Assembly: GCA_018882785.1 (NCBI GenBank)
Contig: VERI01000007.1
Span: 17,141-81,140 of the forward strand
Direction of reading: 5' to 3'
Length of the DNA: 64,000 nucleotides
DNA from: Burkholderiaceae bacterium
GTDB taxonomy: Bacteria > Pseudomonadota > Gammaproteobacteria > Burkholderiales > Burkholderiaceae_A
Shown here: positions 18,371 to 28,139 of the stretch, piece by piece
Position numbering within the stretch: the first letter of the stretch is position 1
Layout: each line of letters starts with the position of its first letter
Translations under genes and position numbers: made by a program
Notes under the pieces: model-generated
Seen by the model: the letters and a program-made list of their open reading frames with translations, nothing else
What the model was told of the DNA's origin: nothing
The model's database searches: none

Positions 18371-19255
18371 CTACTCAAACCAATCGAGAACGTTGTCTAA
18401 TCCGCCATAGGCTATCGCCTGCATGGCCTGTGCTGCGACCGCAGGCTTTGCCCGGTGGGCGACCGACAGGCCGCTGTGCTTCATCATCTCTAGATCATTG
18501 GCGCCATCACCGATTGCGATCGCGCGTACGGGGTTCGCCCCCAGTCGACGGCATGCGGCCGCCACTGTGCTGCGCTTGACCGAGGCATCAACGATTTTTC
18601 CAATGAGACGGCCTGTCAGCTTGCCATCGATAATCTCTAACGTATTCGAACGTGTCTGTTGAAAGCCAATCTTTTCGGCCACAAAGTCGGTAAATTGGGT
18701 AAAACCACCAGAGACCAGCAGCGTGTGAACCTTGTGGGCATTTGCGGCAGACACCAATTCTTTGACTCCAGGTGTGAATCTGAGCCGATAGCGGATAACC
18801 TCTCCCAGCACGGATTCGGGTAGACCCGCCAGCAGGGCGACCCGGCGCCGCAGGCTTTCCGCATAGTCTTTGATTTCACCCCTCATCGCAGCCTCTGTGA
18901 TCGCAGAGACCTCATCTTTTTTTCCGCAGAAGTCGGCGATCTCATCGATGCACTCGATGGTAATTACGGTGGAGTCCATATCCATGGCCAGCACGGAGAA
19001 ATCATTCCATCGGTAGGGTGCATTCAGTAACGCGGTATCCACCTGGTGCAGGCGTGCGAGTTCGTGAAGTGCCTGCGTAAGGATTTGACGACGGGATTGT
19101 GAAATCCGGGGGAGTTTCCATACGGCCGCCTGCGATGAACGCATGCGTCGCTCAGCCTTATCGGTGATGGCATCGACTGCGGCGAGAGCCGCAGCGGGTA
19201 GCCGGCCACGGTGCTGATGGGCCCTAAGGGCGGGAGAAATCACAATGAACGGCAT
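18371..19255 (-). CDS. serB: Phosphoserine phosphatase
   Basis: SerB carries out the last step of serine synthesis. It is a HAD-family enzyme with the nucleophile motif DMDST (Asp92 and Asp94), SGGF in motif II, and GDGANDLEMM in motif IV. The first ~80 residues are the short N-terminal regulatory-like region usual in proteobacterial SerB. At 294 residues it has the family's length. It lies downstream of mfd on the same strand with a 72-base gap, a pairing common in betaproteobacteria. Confidence 0.96.
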   Translation of the reverse strand: MPFIVISPALRAHQHRGRLPAAALAAVDAITDKAERRMRSSQAAVWKLPRISQSRRQILTQALHELARLHQVDTALLNAPYRWNDFSVLAMDMDSTVITIECIDEIADFCGKKDEVSAITEAAMRGEIKDYAESLRRRVALLAGLPESVLGEVIRYRLRFTPGVKELVSAANAHKVHTLLVSGGFTQFTDFVAEKIGFQQTRSNTLEIIDGKLTGRLIGKIVDASVKRSTVAAACRRLGANPVRAIAIGDGANDLEMMKHSGLSVAHRAKPAVAAQAMQAIAYGGLDNVLDWFE

Positions 19256-19327
19256 AGTCGTGTCGCAATTAGCAGGAAATGGGCTATGGGTGTGGACTGA
19301 AAAGGGATATTCATTTTTATTGTTGTT

Positions 19328-22300
19328 TCATGGGCACAGGCCCGCCAAGAGCTCGCGCACGGCTCTTGCCCGTTGTGTGGGGTCTGGCACGCTGATGTTG
19401 ACGCGTAGCTTTTCATTACCCATCAGTTTATAGCGCTGATCAGACTGGATCAGCCGGATAATCTTCGCTGGATCAATTCGGTGGTCTTTCCCGAAGGTCA
19501 TCACCATTACCTCGGGTGCTGCATCGACCTTAAGGACACCGATCGGCTTGGCAAATATTCTTAATTTATGGGTTTCAATCAGGGTCTGGGCAGCCTCAGG
19601 CGGGCGGCCGAACCGGTCGATCAGCTCCTCTTGCAGGATCTCGAGCTCGTCAAGATCGGCTGCGTTTGCAAAGCGTTTGTACAGCGTGAGCCGCTCATGA
19701 ATATCTCCGCAATAGTCACTGGGCAGTAGCGCGGGTGCGTGCAGATTAATCTCGGTGACAGCGGACAGCGGGGATTCAAGATCTGGTTCCCGTCCCGCCT
19801 TTAGTGCATTAACTGCCTCGGTTAGCATATCGGTGTACATCTGAAAGCCAACCTCGTTGATGTTGCCCGACTGCTGGTCGCTTAAAACCTCGCCCGCACC
19901 GCGAATCTCCAGGTCGTGCATGGCCAGAAAGAATCCACTGCCGAGCTCCTCCATGGCCTGGATTGCCTCGAGTCGTTTCCCGGCATCTTTGCTGATGGCA
20001 TCGTCGCCGGGCGTTAGAAGATAGGCATAGGCCTGGTGGTGCGAACGCCCCACACGGCCTCTGAGCTGATGGAGCTGCGCGAGCCCAAAGCGATCTGCCC
20101 GGTAGATCACGATCGTATTCGCGGTGGGCACATCGATGCCAGTTTCAATGATGGTTGTACACAGCAGAACATTAAATCGCTGCTGATGAAAGTCGCGCAT
20201 CACCCGCTCCAGATCGCGCTCATGCATCTGCCCATGGGCAATCTGAATACGGGCCTCTGGGACGAGCGCCTGGAGCTCATCGCGACGTCGTTCAATGGTA
20301 TCGACCTGGTTATGTAGAACATAGCATTGCCCTCCGCGTTTTAGCTCGCGCAGGAGCGCCTCGCGGACGACGCTGTCACTGTCTCGACGTACAAAGGTCT
20401 TGATCGCCAGGCGCCTCTGCGGCGCTGTAGCGATAATGGAAAAGTCGCGAAGTCCTTCCATGCTCATTGCGAGTGTTCGCGGGATGGGGGTTGCGGTCAG
20501 GGTGAGCACATCTACTTCGGAGCGCAGCGCCTTCAGGGCCTCCTTCTGGCGAACGCCGAACCGATGTTCCTCGTCGATAATCACCAGACCGAGCCGATCA
20601 AAACGAACGCCGGCTGACAGCAGTTTGTGGGTGCCGATGGCGATGTCCACTCGGCCGCTGGCAAGACCCTCGAGCGCGGTTTGAATTTCCTTTGTCGTTC
20701 GGAATCGGGAGAGCTCGGCGATCTGAACCGGCCACTCGGAGAATCGGTCCTTAAATGTCTGCAGGTGCTGTTCGGCCAGAAGCGTTGTTGGCGTCAATAC
20801 TGCAACCTGTTTTCCGTCCATGACGGACAGAAACGCAGCCCTCAGGGCAACCTCGGTCTTGCCGAAGCCGACATCACCGCAGACCAGGCGATCCATTGGC
20901 TTACCGGAGACCATATCTTGGACCGTAGCGTGAATGGCTGCGAGCTGATCGGGTGTTTCCTCGAAACCAAATCCGTCGGCAAACCGTTCATATTCCTGTG
21001 GATCAAACTTAAACGCATGGCCCTGTCTCGCCGCTCGGCGCGCATAAATGTTAAGGAGTTCTGCCGCGGTATCCCGTGCCTTGGCAGCCGCTTTCCGCTT
21101 GGCCTTCTCCCACTGGCCTGATCCCAGGGTGTGCAAGGGTGCGTTTTCGGGGTTTGCGCCACTGTAGCGTCCGATCACATGGAGCTGGGACACCGGGATA
21201 TAGAGCTTCGCATCGTCGGCATATTCCAGCTGTAAGAACTCGGTATCGCCTTCTCCCATATCCAGGTGCACCAGTCCTCGGTAGCGGCCTATGCCGTGCT
21301 GGACATGGACCACCGGATCGCCAATTTTCAGTTCCGAAAGGTCCCGAATAATCGAGTCGATATTTGTTTCACTCTGTTTGCGTCCCGCGCGTTGACGTCG
21401 GGCCACCTGTGAGAACAGCTCACCCTCTGTTGTCAGGTGTAGCCCGCACCAGTCAGCCGTGAACCCCGCTGCGAGAGGTCCAATGAGCAGGCCGATGCCC
21501 TCTTTTGGCTGGGAGATGGCGGCCTGAAGCGAATCGGCATGGAAAGTGGTAATTCCGTGCTCGTTCAGGTATTGGGCAAGCGTCTCCCGCCGTCCTGCGC
21601 TCTCCGCAGTCATCAGAATGGTATGTTGGTTCAGTGAGCGAAGCTTCGCCACTGGATCGCTATGTCGTCGGTCAACAGCAATATCCGGCGCAGGAAGAAA
21701 CGGTCCTGGCGATGGGCTTGGATCTGGACGCGACATCTTGAGACGGGCGAGATTCCGGGCTGAAGTGAAAAATTCCTCCGCGCTGAGGTAAAGAAGTTCC
21801 GGAGGCAGCACAGGACGTTCGATATCGGCCTTTAAGAAGCGATGACGCCCTTGAATGTCGCGGTGAAATTCCAGAAATGCATGATCGATATCGCCTACAG
21901 TCGCGATGGCGCCGTTCGCCTTTGGCAGATAGTCAAAAATGCTTGCCAACGGGGATATCAGTAGCGGCAGGTAGTATTCGATCCCAGCCCCGAAGAGGCC
22001 TTTGCCAGCATCCCGGTATAGGCTGCAACGCGAGGGGTCTCCCTCGAAGACCTCTCGCCATCGGGCACGAAATTGTTGTGCGGCCTCCGGGTGGCTTGGA
22101 AATTCTCTGCCGGGCAGAAGTCGAATCTCTGTCACCGGATGGACGCTGCGCTGACTGTCGGGATCAAAAACGCGCATCGTTTCTACTTCATCATCGATCA
22201 GCTCAATTCGGTATGGCAGTGGTGCGCCGGTGGGATACAGGTCGATGAGTCCACCTCGCAGTGCATATTCACCTGGCGTCACTACCTGACTGACCGGCGA

Positions 22301-22858
22301 ATACCCAGCGGTCTGGAGCTGTTCCCGCAGGCGATCTGCTGAGATTTTCTGGCCTTTTTTGAATAAAAATGTGTTGGCGGCGAGAAATGCGGGGGGCGCA
22401 ATCCGCTGTAAAGCCGTGTTTGCCGCGACCACCATCACATCGAGGGTCCCGGTAGCGGCCTCATACAGGGCCAGGAGACGGTCCGAAACCAGGTCCTGGT
22501 GCGGCGAGAATGCCTCATAGGGCAGGGTCTCCCAGTCAGGAAAAAGTCTCACCCGCAGGGTTGGATCGAAAAAAACGATCTCCTCAGAGAGTCTCTGAGC
22601 GTCTTGGGCGGACTCGCAGATGACTGCAAGGCCGAGACCGGATGCCTCTGACGTACGCATCTCTCGACGCTGGCCTGCCCAGCTGGCCAATAGCCAGGCA
22701 TCCGCACTACCGGGAGGCTGATGCAGGCTGAGAGTCTGATTTGCCCCCGGGGGGTTGAGCTCGAGCGCGCTGTAAGGGTTGGGAAGATTGGGCGGCAAAT
22801 CGGTCGTCGGGGAGGTGTTGAGGAAAAACGGTAAATTGTAGGTTCTATGGAGATCCAT
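19328..22858 (-). CDS. mfd: Transcription-repair coupling factor
   Basis: Mfd removes RNA polymerase stalled at DNA lesions and recruits UvrA. The protein has a UvrB-like N-terminal part, the RNA polymerase-interaction region around [15 protein letters not shown], a RecG-like helicase with [12 protein letters not shown] (Walker A) and IIDEEHRFG (Walker B), and a TRCF C-terminal domain. The ATG at 22858 ([11 protein letters not shown]) gives 1176 residues, near E. coli's 1148. The frame is open to 23005, but that stretch covers the start of the divergent ispD gene and looks non-native, so I trimmed it. Confidence 0.95.
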   Translation of the reverse strand: MDLHRTYNLPFFLNTSPTTDLPPNLPNPYSALELNPPGANQTLSLHQPPGSADAWLLASWAGQRREMRTSEASGLGLAVICESAQDAQRLSEEIVFFDPTLRVRLFPDWETLPYEAFSPHQDLVSDRLLALYEAATGTLDVMVVAANTALQRIAPPAFLAANTFLFKKGQKISADRLREQLQTAGYSPVSQVVTPGEYALRGGLIDLYPTGAPLPYRIELIDDEVETMRVFDPDSQRSVHPVTEIRLLPGREFPSHPEAAQQFRARWREVFEGDPSRCSLYRDAGKGLFGAGIEYYLPLLISPLASIFDYLPKANGAIATVGDIDHAFLEFHRDIQGRHRFLKADIERPVLPPELLYLSAEEFFTSARNLARLKMSRPDPSPSPGPFLPAPDIAVDRRHSDPVAKLRSLNQHTILMTAESAGRRETLAQYLNEHGITTFHADSLQAAISQPKEGIGLLIGPLAAGFTADWCGLHLTTEGELFSQVARRQRAGRKQSETNIDSIIRDLSELKIGDPVVHVQHGIGRYRGLVHLDMGEGDTEFLQLEYADDAKLYIPVSQLHVIGRYSGANPENAPLHTLGSGQWEKAKRKAAAKARDTAAELLNIYARRAARQGHAFKFDPQEYERFADGFGFEETPDQLAAIHATVQDMVSGKPMDRLVCGDVGFGKTEVALRAAFLSVMDGKQVAVLTPTTLLAEQHLQTFKDRFSEWPVQIAELSRFRTTKEIQTALEGLASGRVDIAIGTHKLLSAGVRFDRLGLVIIDEEHRFGVRQKEALKALRSEVDVLTLTATPIPRTLAMSMEGLRDFSIIATAPQRRLAIKTFVRRDSDSVVREALLRELKRGGQCYVLHNQVDTIERRRDELQALVPEARIQIAHGQMHERDLERVMRDFHQQRFNVLLCTTIIETGIDVPTANTIVIYRADRFGLAQLHQLRGRVGRSHHQAYAYLLTPGDDAISKDAGKRLEAIQAMEELGSGFFLAMHDLEIRGAGEVLSDQQSGNINEVGFQMYTDMLTEAVNALKAGREPDLESPLSAVTEINLHAPALLPSDYCGDIHERLTLYKRFANAADLDELEILQEELIDRFGRPPEAAQTLIETHKLRIFAKPIGVLKVDAAPEVMVMTFGKDHRIDPAKIIRLIQSDQRYKLMGNEKLRVNISVPDPTQRARAVRELLAGLCP

Positions 22859-24166
22859 CGCAGACTCGCCATTACAACGCAGCAGGCAAGGGGCCATCTT
22901 GAGCCTTTTCTTGGCCCGGCGGCCAAGCTGGTGGCGGTCATTCCGGCTGCGGGCCGCGGAGAGCGCAGCGGCCTGCAGCACCCAAAGCAGTATCACCGGC
23001 TTCACGGGCAGACCGTGCTGGCAAGGAGCATTCGGGCTTTGGCCCGATTTTCAGAGCTAGCCGCCATCGTTGTGGTCCTCGATCCTGAGGATCAGCATTG
23101 GCAGGCGTGTGGCCTTGATCAAGAGCTTGCAGATCTTAAAAACATCGTGGCTGTTCCGATCGGTGGTAAGACCCGTCGTGACTCAGTTATCGCGGGATGT
23201 GATCTTGTGCAGCAGGCTAGTGGTGACCGGGATGACCTCTGGGTCATGGTCCACGACGCCGCACGTCCGGGAGTCTCACTCGAAAGCCTGACGCGGCTGT
23301 GGCAGGCCTGTGCAATGACGCCACAGGAGGATTCCGGACCCTCTGGTGCGATACTTGCGCTGCCCGTTGCGGATACCGTAAAACGCTCCCTCGTTTCAGA
23401 TGATCAGGCGATGGTGCTGGAGACGCTTGATCGCAGTCAGCTCTGGTCAGCACAGACGCCACAGCTGTTTCCGCTGAACAAACTGCTGGATGCATATCGG
23501 GCGTGTCCTTCGGCGACGGATGAGGCCAGCGCGATTGAGTTTGTTGGGGGGCGGGTCAGACTGGTGCCCGGCCAGGCCGGCAACATGAAGCTCACCACGG
23601 CTGATGATTTTGATCTGATGGAGGCATTCTTGAAAGATAGTCCGCAGCCGCAGTCGTTCATTGAAAAGCGATCGAATAGTCCATTAATTGCGATCGGGCA
23701 GGGCGTTGATGTGCATGCACTTGTTGCTGGGCGGCCTTTAATCATTGGTGGTGTGGAGATTCCTTTTGAGCGGGGCTTAGAGGGGCACTCTGACGCCGAC
23801 GTTTTGCTGCATGCGATTACCGATGCAATCCTTGGTGCCGCAGGGATGGGCGATATCGGCCGGCTGTTTCCAGATACCGACCCGCGCTACAAGGGTGCCG
23901 ATAGCCGGGTCTTGTTGCGCGAGGCGGTAGCCGTTGTTCATGCGGCCGGATGGAGCGTCAGTCAGATTGATGCAACCGTCATTGCGCAGCGGCCGAAAAT
24001 TTCGCCCTATGTCCAGCAAATGGCTGAGGTGATAGCGGGCTGTGTCTCGGCCCCGTCGTCGCGTATCAATATTAAGGGCAAGACCACGGAGCATCTCGGC
24101 TTTACCGGCCGAGAAGAGGGTATCGCTGCCCAGGCAGTCGCCTTGCTCGTCAGATCTCAGGGATGA
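22847..24166 (+). CDS. ispDF: Bifunctional IspD-IspF fusion (MEP isoprenoid pathway)
   Basis: The N-terminal ~260 residues are IspD (MEP cytidylyltransferase: [23 protein letters not shown]). From about residue 275 the chain is IspF (MEcPP synthase: GVDVHAL with metal Asp and His, [11 protein letters not shown], and [20 protein letters not shown]). The domains are joined by a short linker without a stop, a form common in alpha- and epsilonproteobacteria but not usual in betaproteobacteria as I know them. IspE, the enzyme between them, is not here. ATG 22847 overlaps the mfd start by 12 bases; GTG 22931, just before AVIPAAG, is an alternative that fits IspD length better. Confidence 0.95.
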   Translation: MEIHRRLAITTQQARGHLEPFLGPAAKLVAVIPAAGRGERSGLQHPKQYHRLHGQTVLARSIRALARFSELAAIVVVLDPEDQHWQACGLDQELADLKNIVAVPIGGKTRRDSVIAGCDLVQQASGDRDDLWVMVHDAARPGVSLESLTRLWQACAMTPQEDSGPSGAILALPVADTVKRSLVSDDQAMVLETLDRSQLWSAQTPQLFPLNKLLDAYRACPSATDEASAIEFVGGRVRLVPGQAGNMKLTTADDFDLMEAFLKDSPQPQSFIEKRSNSPLIAIGQGVDVHALVAGRPLIIGGVEIPFERGLEGHSDADVLLHAITDAILGAAGMGDIGRLFPDTDPRYKGADSRVLLREAVAVVHAAGWSVSQIDATVIAQRPKISPYVQQMAEVIAGCVSAPSSRINIKGKTTEHLGFTGREEGIAAQAVALLVRSQG

Positions 24167-25380
24167 CTGTCGCATTACTTGCGCTGGAGTCGGCCTCGCC
24201 TCTTGCATCGGTTGCCGTGCGAGACCCCGCTGGCCGTTTGGTCTCGGCCCATGCCCAGTCGGGCCAGTCCCATTCGAGTCAGTTGCTGCCGCTTGCTGAA
24301 GAACTTCTGAACTGTCTGGGCGAAGAGTGGCGCTCGCTGCATGGCCTAGTCGTTGGCGTGGGGCCAGGCTCATTTACAGGAATTCGAATTGCGTGCGGGA
24401 TTGCACAGGGGATCTGCCTAGGCCTGAATCGTCTTTGTTATCCGGTGAGCGGTTTTGAAGCTGCTGCGTACGCCTGGTGGTCGACCCATGCCCATGGGGA
24501 TCGACAGCAACTACTCATTGCCTTTGATGCGCGCCTGGGGGAGTCATTTGCGGCGCTGATGGAGGTGTCGCGCGAAAATGATCGTATCCGTCTATCTTGG
24601 ATCGCGTCGCCAGCCGTGGTGGGGAATGATGGGCTGGATGACTTTGGGCGAGAAGTCCGGGATGATTCCCTGATGGTTCGGCTCACTGATCCTGATGTGC
24701 GTCTGATGGGCGAGGAGTCTTTGGTCCTCGCGGGGTGGATGCTGCGGTATGCCAGCGATTCAAAATGGGATCGTCCGAGTCATTGGGTGGCTGCAGCGGC
24801 CCTTGAACCGATTTATGTTCGCGATAAGGTGGCGCAGACGATTGCTGAACGACAGGATATTCCTGATCTCAGCTGGGCGGATATGCGGGCGGAGGATATC
24901 GGATCGGTGTTGGCCATTGAGCTCGAGGCCTATCCCTTTCCGTGGACCGAGGGAAATTTTCGGGACTCGTTCTCAGCGGGATATCGGCTAAGGCTGCTCA
25001 GAGAGCGCGGAGTATTGGTGGGCTATCTGGTCTGGATGCCTGTGCTCCAGGAGGCGCATTTGCTCAACATCACCCTTGCACCCGCCCGACAGGGTCATGG
25101 CCTGGGCGCATGGATGATGCGTCAGGCCATGGAGCAGATGCGGGCAGAGGGGATGGAGCATGTATTGCTGGAAGTCCGGCCCAGCAATGTCCGAGCGCTT
25201 GGCCTTTACAGACGACTGGGGTTTAGCCAGATTGGTCTGCGCAAGGGCTACTACCCGCAGTCTGTGGTTTGTGCTGAGGGTCGAGAGGATGCTGTGGTGA
25301 TGAGGATTAATCTGCAGCCTGCGGCATCCGTGTCAGCCTCAGACAGGCGTCATAACAACCGTCGAGCGGCAGATGTCTGA
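24163..25380 (+). CDS. TsaB-RimI fusion: tRNA t6A factor plus ribosomal-protein N-acetyltransferase
   Basis: Residues 1-230 are TsaB, the partner of TsaD in making t6A37 of tRNAs, with [14 protein letters not shown] at the start and [20 protein letters not shown]. Residues about 237-382 are a GNAT acetyltransferase of the RimI type, with [15 protein letters not shown], the acetyl-CoA loop [11 protein letters not shown], and [17 protein letters not shown]. In most proteobacteria these are two adjacent genes, so a fusion is plausible and the frame is unbroken. Its ATG overlaps the ispDF stop by 4 bases (ATGA). The last ~20 residues look unstructured. Confidence 0.93.
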   Translation: MTVALLALESASPLASVAVRDPAGRLVSAHAQSGQSHSSQLLPLAEELLNCLGEEWRSLHGLVVGVGPGSFTGIRIACGIAQGICLGLNRLCYPVSGFEAAAYAWWSTHAHGDRQQLLIAFDARLGESFAALMEVSRENDRIRLSWIASPAVVGNDGLDDFGREVRDDSLMVRLTDPDVRLMGEESLVLAGWMLRYASDSKWDRPSHWVAAAALEPIYVRDKVAQTIAERQDIPDLSWADMRAEDIGSVLAIELEAYPFPWTEGNFRDSFSAGYRLRLLRERGVLVGYLVWMPVLQEAHLLNITLAPARQGHGLGAWMMRQAMEQMRAEGMEHVLLEVRPSNVRALGLYRRLGFSQIGLRKGYYPQSVVCAEGREDAVVMRINLQPAASVSASDRRHNNRRAADV

Positions 25381-25723
25381 TTTATCCCGTGAGGCCATGA
25401 TCCTGTTGGAACTCTCTCCGATCTGGCGGCTGCGACAGGAATCAATCTCTGAAGCGGACAGCCGTGCAGAGGATCCACGGACTTCGGATGCACTGGAGAC
25501 CGCCCAGCCTGACACAACGGCAGACACTGGCTTGGCGCTGCAGCGCCGGATTATTGATGTCTGTGTCAGGATTGGAATGGATCGGTCGACCATTGCTGCT
25601 GCGATTGCAGCAGATGCCTCTGGCCTGACCGATCTCTCATCTGCACAGGGTAAACGTCGTCTTTGGCTGCAGATATGTGCGGCCCACAGACAGCTTAGTG
25701 GTGATGTTTCTCCACCCCAATAA
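25373..25723 (+). CDS. Short unknown ORF after tsaB-rimI; possible remnant
   Basis: A 116-residue frame starts inside the end of tsaB-rimI (8-base overlap, ATGTCTGA) and overlaps the end of lplT by 29 bases tail to tail. The start (LLELSPIWRLRQ) resembles the N-terminal peptide of family 4 uracil-DNA glycosylases, which often follow rimI in betaproteobacteria, and also the short N-terminus of the HolD psi subunit. No Fe-S cysteines or glycosylase motifs follow. The C-terminal half has a helical, charged region. It may be a decayed or replaced gene; the function is unknown. Confidence 0.45.
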   Translation: MSDLSREAMILLELSPIWRLRQESISEADSRAEDPRTSDALETAQPDTTADTGLALQRRIIDVCVRIGMDRSTIAAAIAADASGLTDLSSAQGKRRLWLQICAAHRQLSGDVSPPQ

Positions 25724-26963
25724 GGGCATTCAGGTCGTAATTGCTGCGGTTGAAACGGTAACGTTTAATCACGAGCGCCATCGTTGCCGCAACGAACAAT
25801 CCAAAAATTACGATGATGGTGTTTACCGGGAGTTCAGCCTTGATCAGTAGGGCATACAGGCCGAGCATGACCAGAATATTCAGATTCTCATTGAAATTTT
25901 GGACTGCGATGGAGTGGCCTGCTGATAACAATACATGGCCGCGATGCTGAAGAAGTGCATTCATCGGCACAACGAAGTAGCCGGCGAGTCCTCCGATCAA
26001 CACCAACAGCGGTATCGAGGTGGCCATACTGCCTACAAGTGTCATCAACGGCACGACCAGGCCCATGATCACCCCTAGCTTGAGCACCGAAGGGGTGGCC
26101 TTTAGCGGGACGAATCGGGCGGCGAGCACTGCGCCGGCTGCGATGCCTATGGCAACGATGCCTTGAAGAATGGCCGCCTTGTCTAGCCCCATGCCAAGCT
26201 GGTCTCTTGCCCAATGCAGCACGATGAATTGCAGGGTCGCCCCTGCGCCCCAGAATAAGGTTGTGACTGCGAGCGAGATCTGGCCGAGCTTGTCACGCCA
26301 CAGCGTGGTATTACAGTGCCAGAAGTCTGCAAGGAGCTTGATCGGATTGGTGTGCTGTCGTTCGTAGCGGGCGCCGGTATCAGGAATTCTTAGATTAAAG
26401 AGCGCAGCCAGCGCATAGATAGCGCCGATCACCAGAATGGCGGATTCGGCTGGACTATTAATGCCCAGGTCGATTACCGGAAAATCAAACGACAACAGCC
26501 ATGCGCTGACCGCGGGGCTGATCAGCGCGCCGCCCACCATCGTGCCAAGAATAATGGAGCCAACTGTGGTGCCTTCGATCCAGCCATTTGCGGCAACAAG
26601 TCGTTCAGCGGGTAGCAATTCAGTCAAGATGCCATATTTCGCGGGTGAGTAGGCCGCTGCACCAAAACCCACGACTGCATAGGCGAGCAGTGGATGGATT
26701 GAAAAAAAGAGCAGGCCACAGCCGAGAATCTTGATCGTATTGGTGATAAACATCACCTTGCCTTTCGGCATTGAGTCTGCAAATGCCCCCACAAAAGGAG
26801 CGAGCACCACATAGGAAACAGTGAAAAACAGCTTCAGTAACGGTTTCATCCAATCCGGCGCAGACAGCTCGATCAGCAGGGCGATCGCGGCAATCAGCAA
26901 CGCGTTATCGGCCAGCGATGAGAAAAATTGCGCGGCCATGATGGTGTAAAAACCGGGTTTCAT
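25695..26963 (-). CDS. lplT: Lysophospholipid transporter (MFS)
   Basis: This 422-residue major facilitator protein of the LplT family moves lysophospholipids across the inner membrane for re-acylation. It starts KPGFYTIMAAQFFSSLADNAL, the typical LplT opening, and has about 12 hydrophobic segments, the motif FVGAFADSMPKGKVM and the segment YSPAKYGILTELLP. The usual partner acyltransferase Aas is not fused or adjacent. It is divergent from alr with a 57-base gap. Confidence 0.92.
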   Translation of the reverse strand: MKPGFYTIMAAQFFSSLADNALLIAAIALLIELSAPDWMKPLLKLFFTVSYVVLAPFVGAFADSMPKGKVMFITNTIKILGCGLLFFSIHPLLAYAVVGFGAAAYSPAKYGILTELLPAERLVAANGWIEGTTVGSIILGTMVGGALISPAVSAWLLSFDFPVIDLGINSPAESAILVIGAIYALAALFNLRIPDTGARYERQHTNPIKLLADFWHCNTTLWRDKLGQISLAVTTLFWGAGATLQFIVLHWARDQLGMGLDKAAILQGIVAIGIAAGAVLAARFVPLKATPSVLKLGVIMGLVVPLMTLVGSMATSIPLLVLIGGLAGYFVVPMNALLQHRGHVLLSAGHSIAVQNFNENLNILVMLGLYALLIKAELPVNTIIVIFGLFVAATMALVIKRYRFNRSNYDLNALIGVEKHHH

Positions 26964-27020
26964 GTCGTCCTTTGTGCAGGTGCGACGAGATTAGAGCACG
27001 AACGAATAAAATGACCCTCT

Positions 27021-28139
27021 ATGCCACGGCCAATCCTGCTCACGATCCGCATTGATGCGATGCGGCATAACCTGTCGTTGATCCGCAATCGTATTGGCCA
27101 GACGCGTATCTGGGCCGTTGCGAAGGCTGACGCGTACGGACATGGTGTTGAGCAGGCGGTTCGGGCATTCGATTCCGCGGATGGCCTCGCCGTGCTGGAT
27201 ATTGCAGAGGCCGCAGTTGCCCGAGAGATGGGCTGGACAAAACCGATTCTGATGATTGAGGGCGCTTTTGGGGATCATGACCTCTCCGAGATGGTTCGGC
27301 TGGGCCTTACTCCAGTGATCACCAGCGTCGAGCAGGCCAAGGACTTTCTTGCTGCTGAGCGTGTTCCACCCATGGCCTGGATTAAGCTGAACACTGGAAT
27401 GAATCGGCTTGGATTTCCCACCCAGGGAGAGCCTGAGGCCTTGGCTGGTCTCGTGCGGGGCGTGAACGCACGCCTTGGTCATGACGCGGGCCTGCTCATG
27501 CATTTCGCATGTGCAGATTCACCAGATGGCTGGCAGTCGCAACTGGCAGAGTTTGAACGGGTGCGGTTGTGGTTTCGAAATGGTTCTCCGTCATGGTCAC
27601 CGCCCGTCTCGCTTGCCAACTCTGCGGCCGTGTTTTCCTTGCCGCATACCCACGGTGATTGGGTAAGGCCTGGGATAGCGCTCTATGGGGGTACGCCCTT
27701 TGAAGACGGGCTGCCATCTCACTCGGCGGCCGGATTGGGACTTCGACCTGCCCAAAGCCTCACCAGTCGGGTCATCGCTGTGCAAGAGATATCGCCAGGT
27801 GATGCGGTTGGCTACGGTGCCCGCTGGCGTGCCGATCGGCGCTCCCGAATTGGCGTCCTTGCCGCGGGGTATGCCGATGGCTACCCGCGGTCAGCACCGG
27901 ATGGCACACCGGTTTGGATAGCGGGAAGACGCGTGCCGCTTGTTGGCCGAGTCTCAATGGACCTGATCACAGTAGATCTCACGGATCATCCTCAGGCGGG
28001 CGCAGGCGCGGCTGTGGAGCTTTGGGGGGAGCATCTTCCCATTGACGAGGTGGCGCGTTCGTGCGGCACCATCGGCTATGAGCTGATGACGGCCGTGACG
28101 GCTCGCGTTCCCAGAAAGGTCATCGATGGCGAGAGATAA
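27021..28139 (+). CDS. alr: Alanine racemase
   Basis: Alr supplies D-alanine for peptidoglycan. The PLP-binding Lys35 is in WAVAKADAYGHG and the catalytic Tyr265 in VGYGARW. RVSMDLITVD near the C-terminus is also typical. Its 372 residues match the family. It overlaps radA by 14 bases, an alr-radA pairing common in betaproteobacteria, so the two are probably cotranscribed. Confidence 0.97.
   Translation: MPRPILLTIRIDAMRHNLSLIRNRIGQTRIWAVAKADAYGHGVEQAVRAFDSADGLAVLDIAEAAVAREMGWTKPILMIEGAFGDHDLSEMVRLGLTPVITSVEQAKDFLAAERVPPMAWIKLNTGMNRLGFPTQGEPEALAGLVRGVNARLGHDAGLLMHFACADSPDGWQSQLAEFERVRLWFRNGSPSWSPPVSLANSAAVFSLPHTHGDWVRPGIALYGGTPFEDGLPSHSAAGLGLRPAQSLTSRVIAVQEISPGDAVGYGARWRADRRSRIGVLAAGYADGYPRSAPDGTPVWIAGRRVPLVGRVSMDLITVDLTDHPQAGAGAAVELWGEHLPIDEVARSCGTIGYELMTAVTARVPRKVIDGER

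Noticed and set aside
22859..23005. Longer mfd start, adding 49 residues
   Set aside because: This stretch is inside the ispD coding region of the other strand and reads as low-quality sequence; [11 protein letters not shown] fits the family start.
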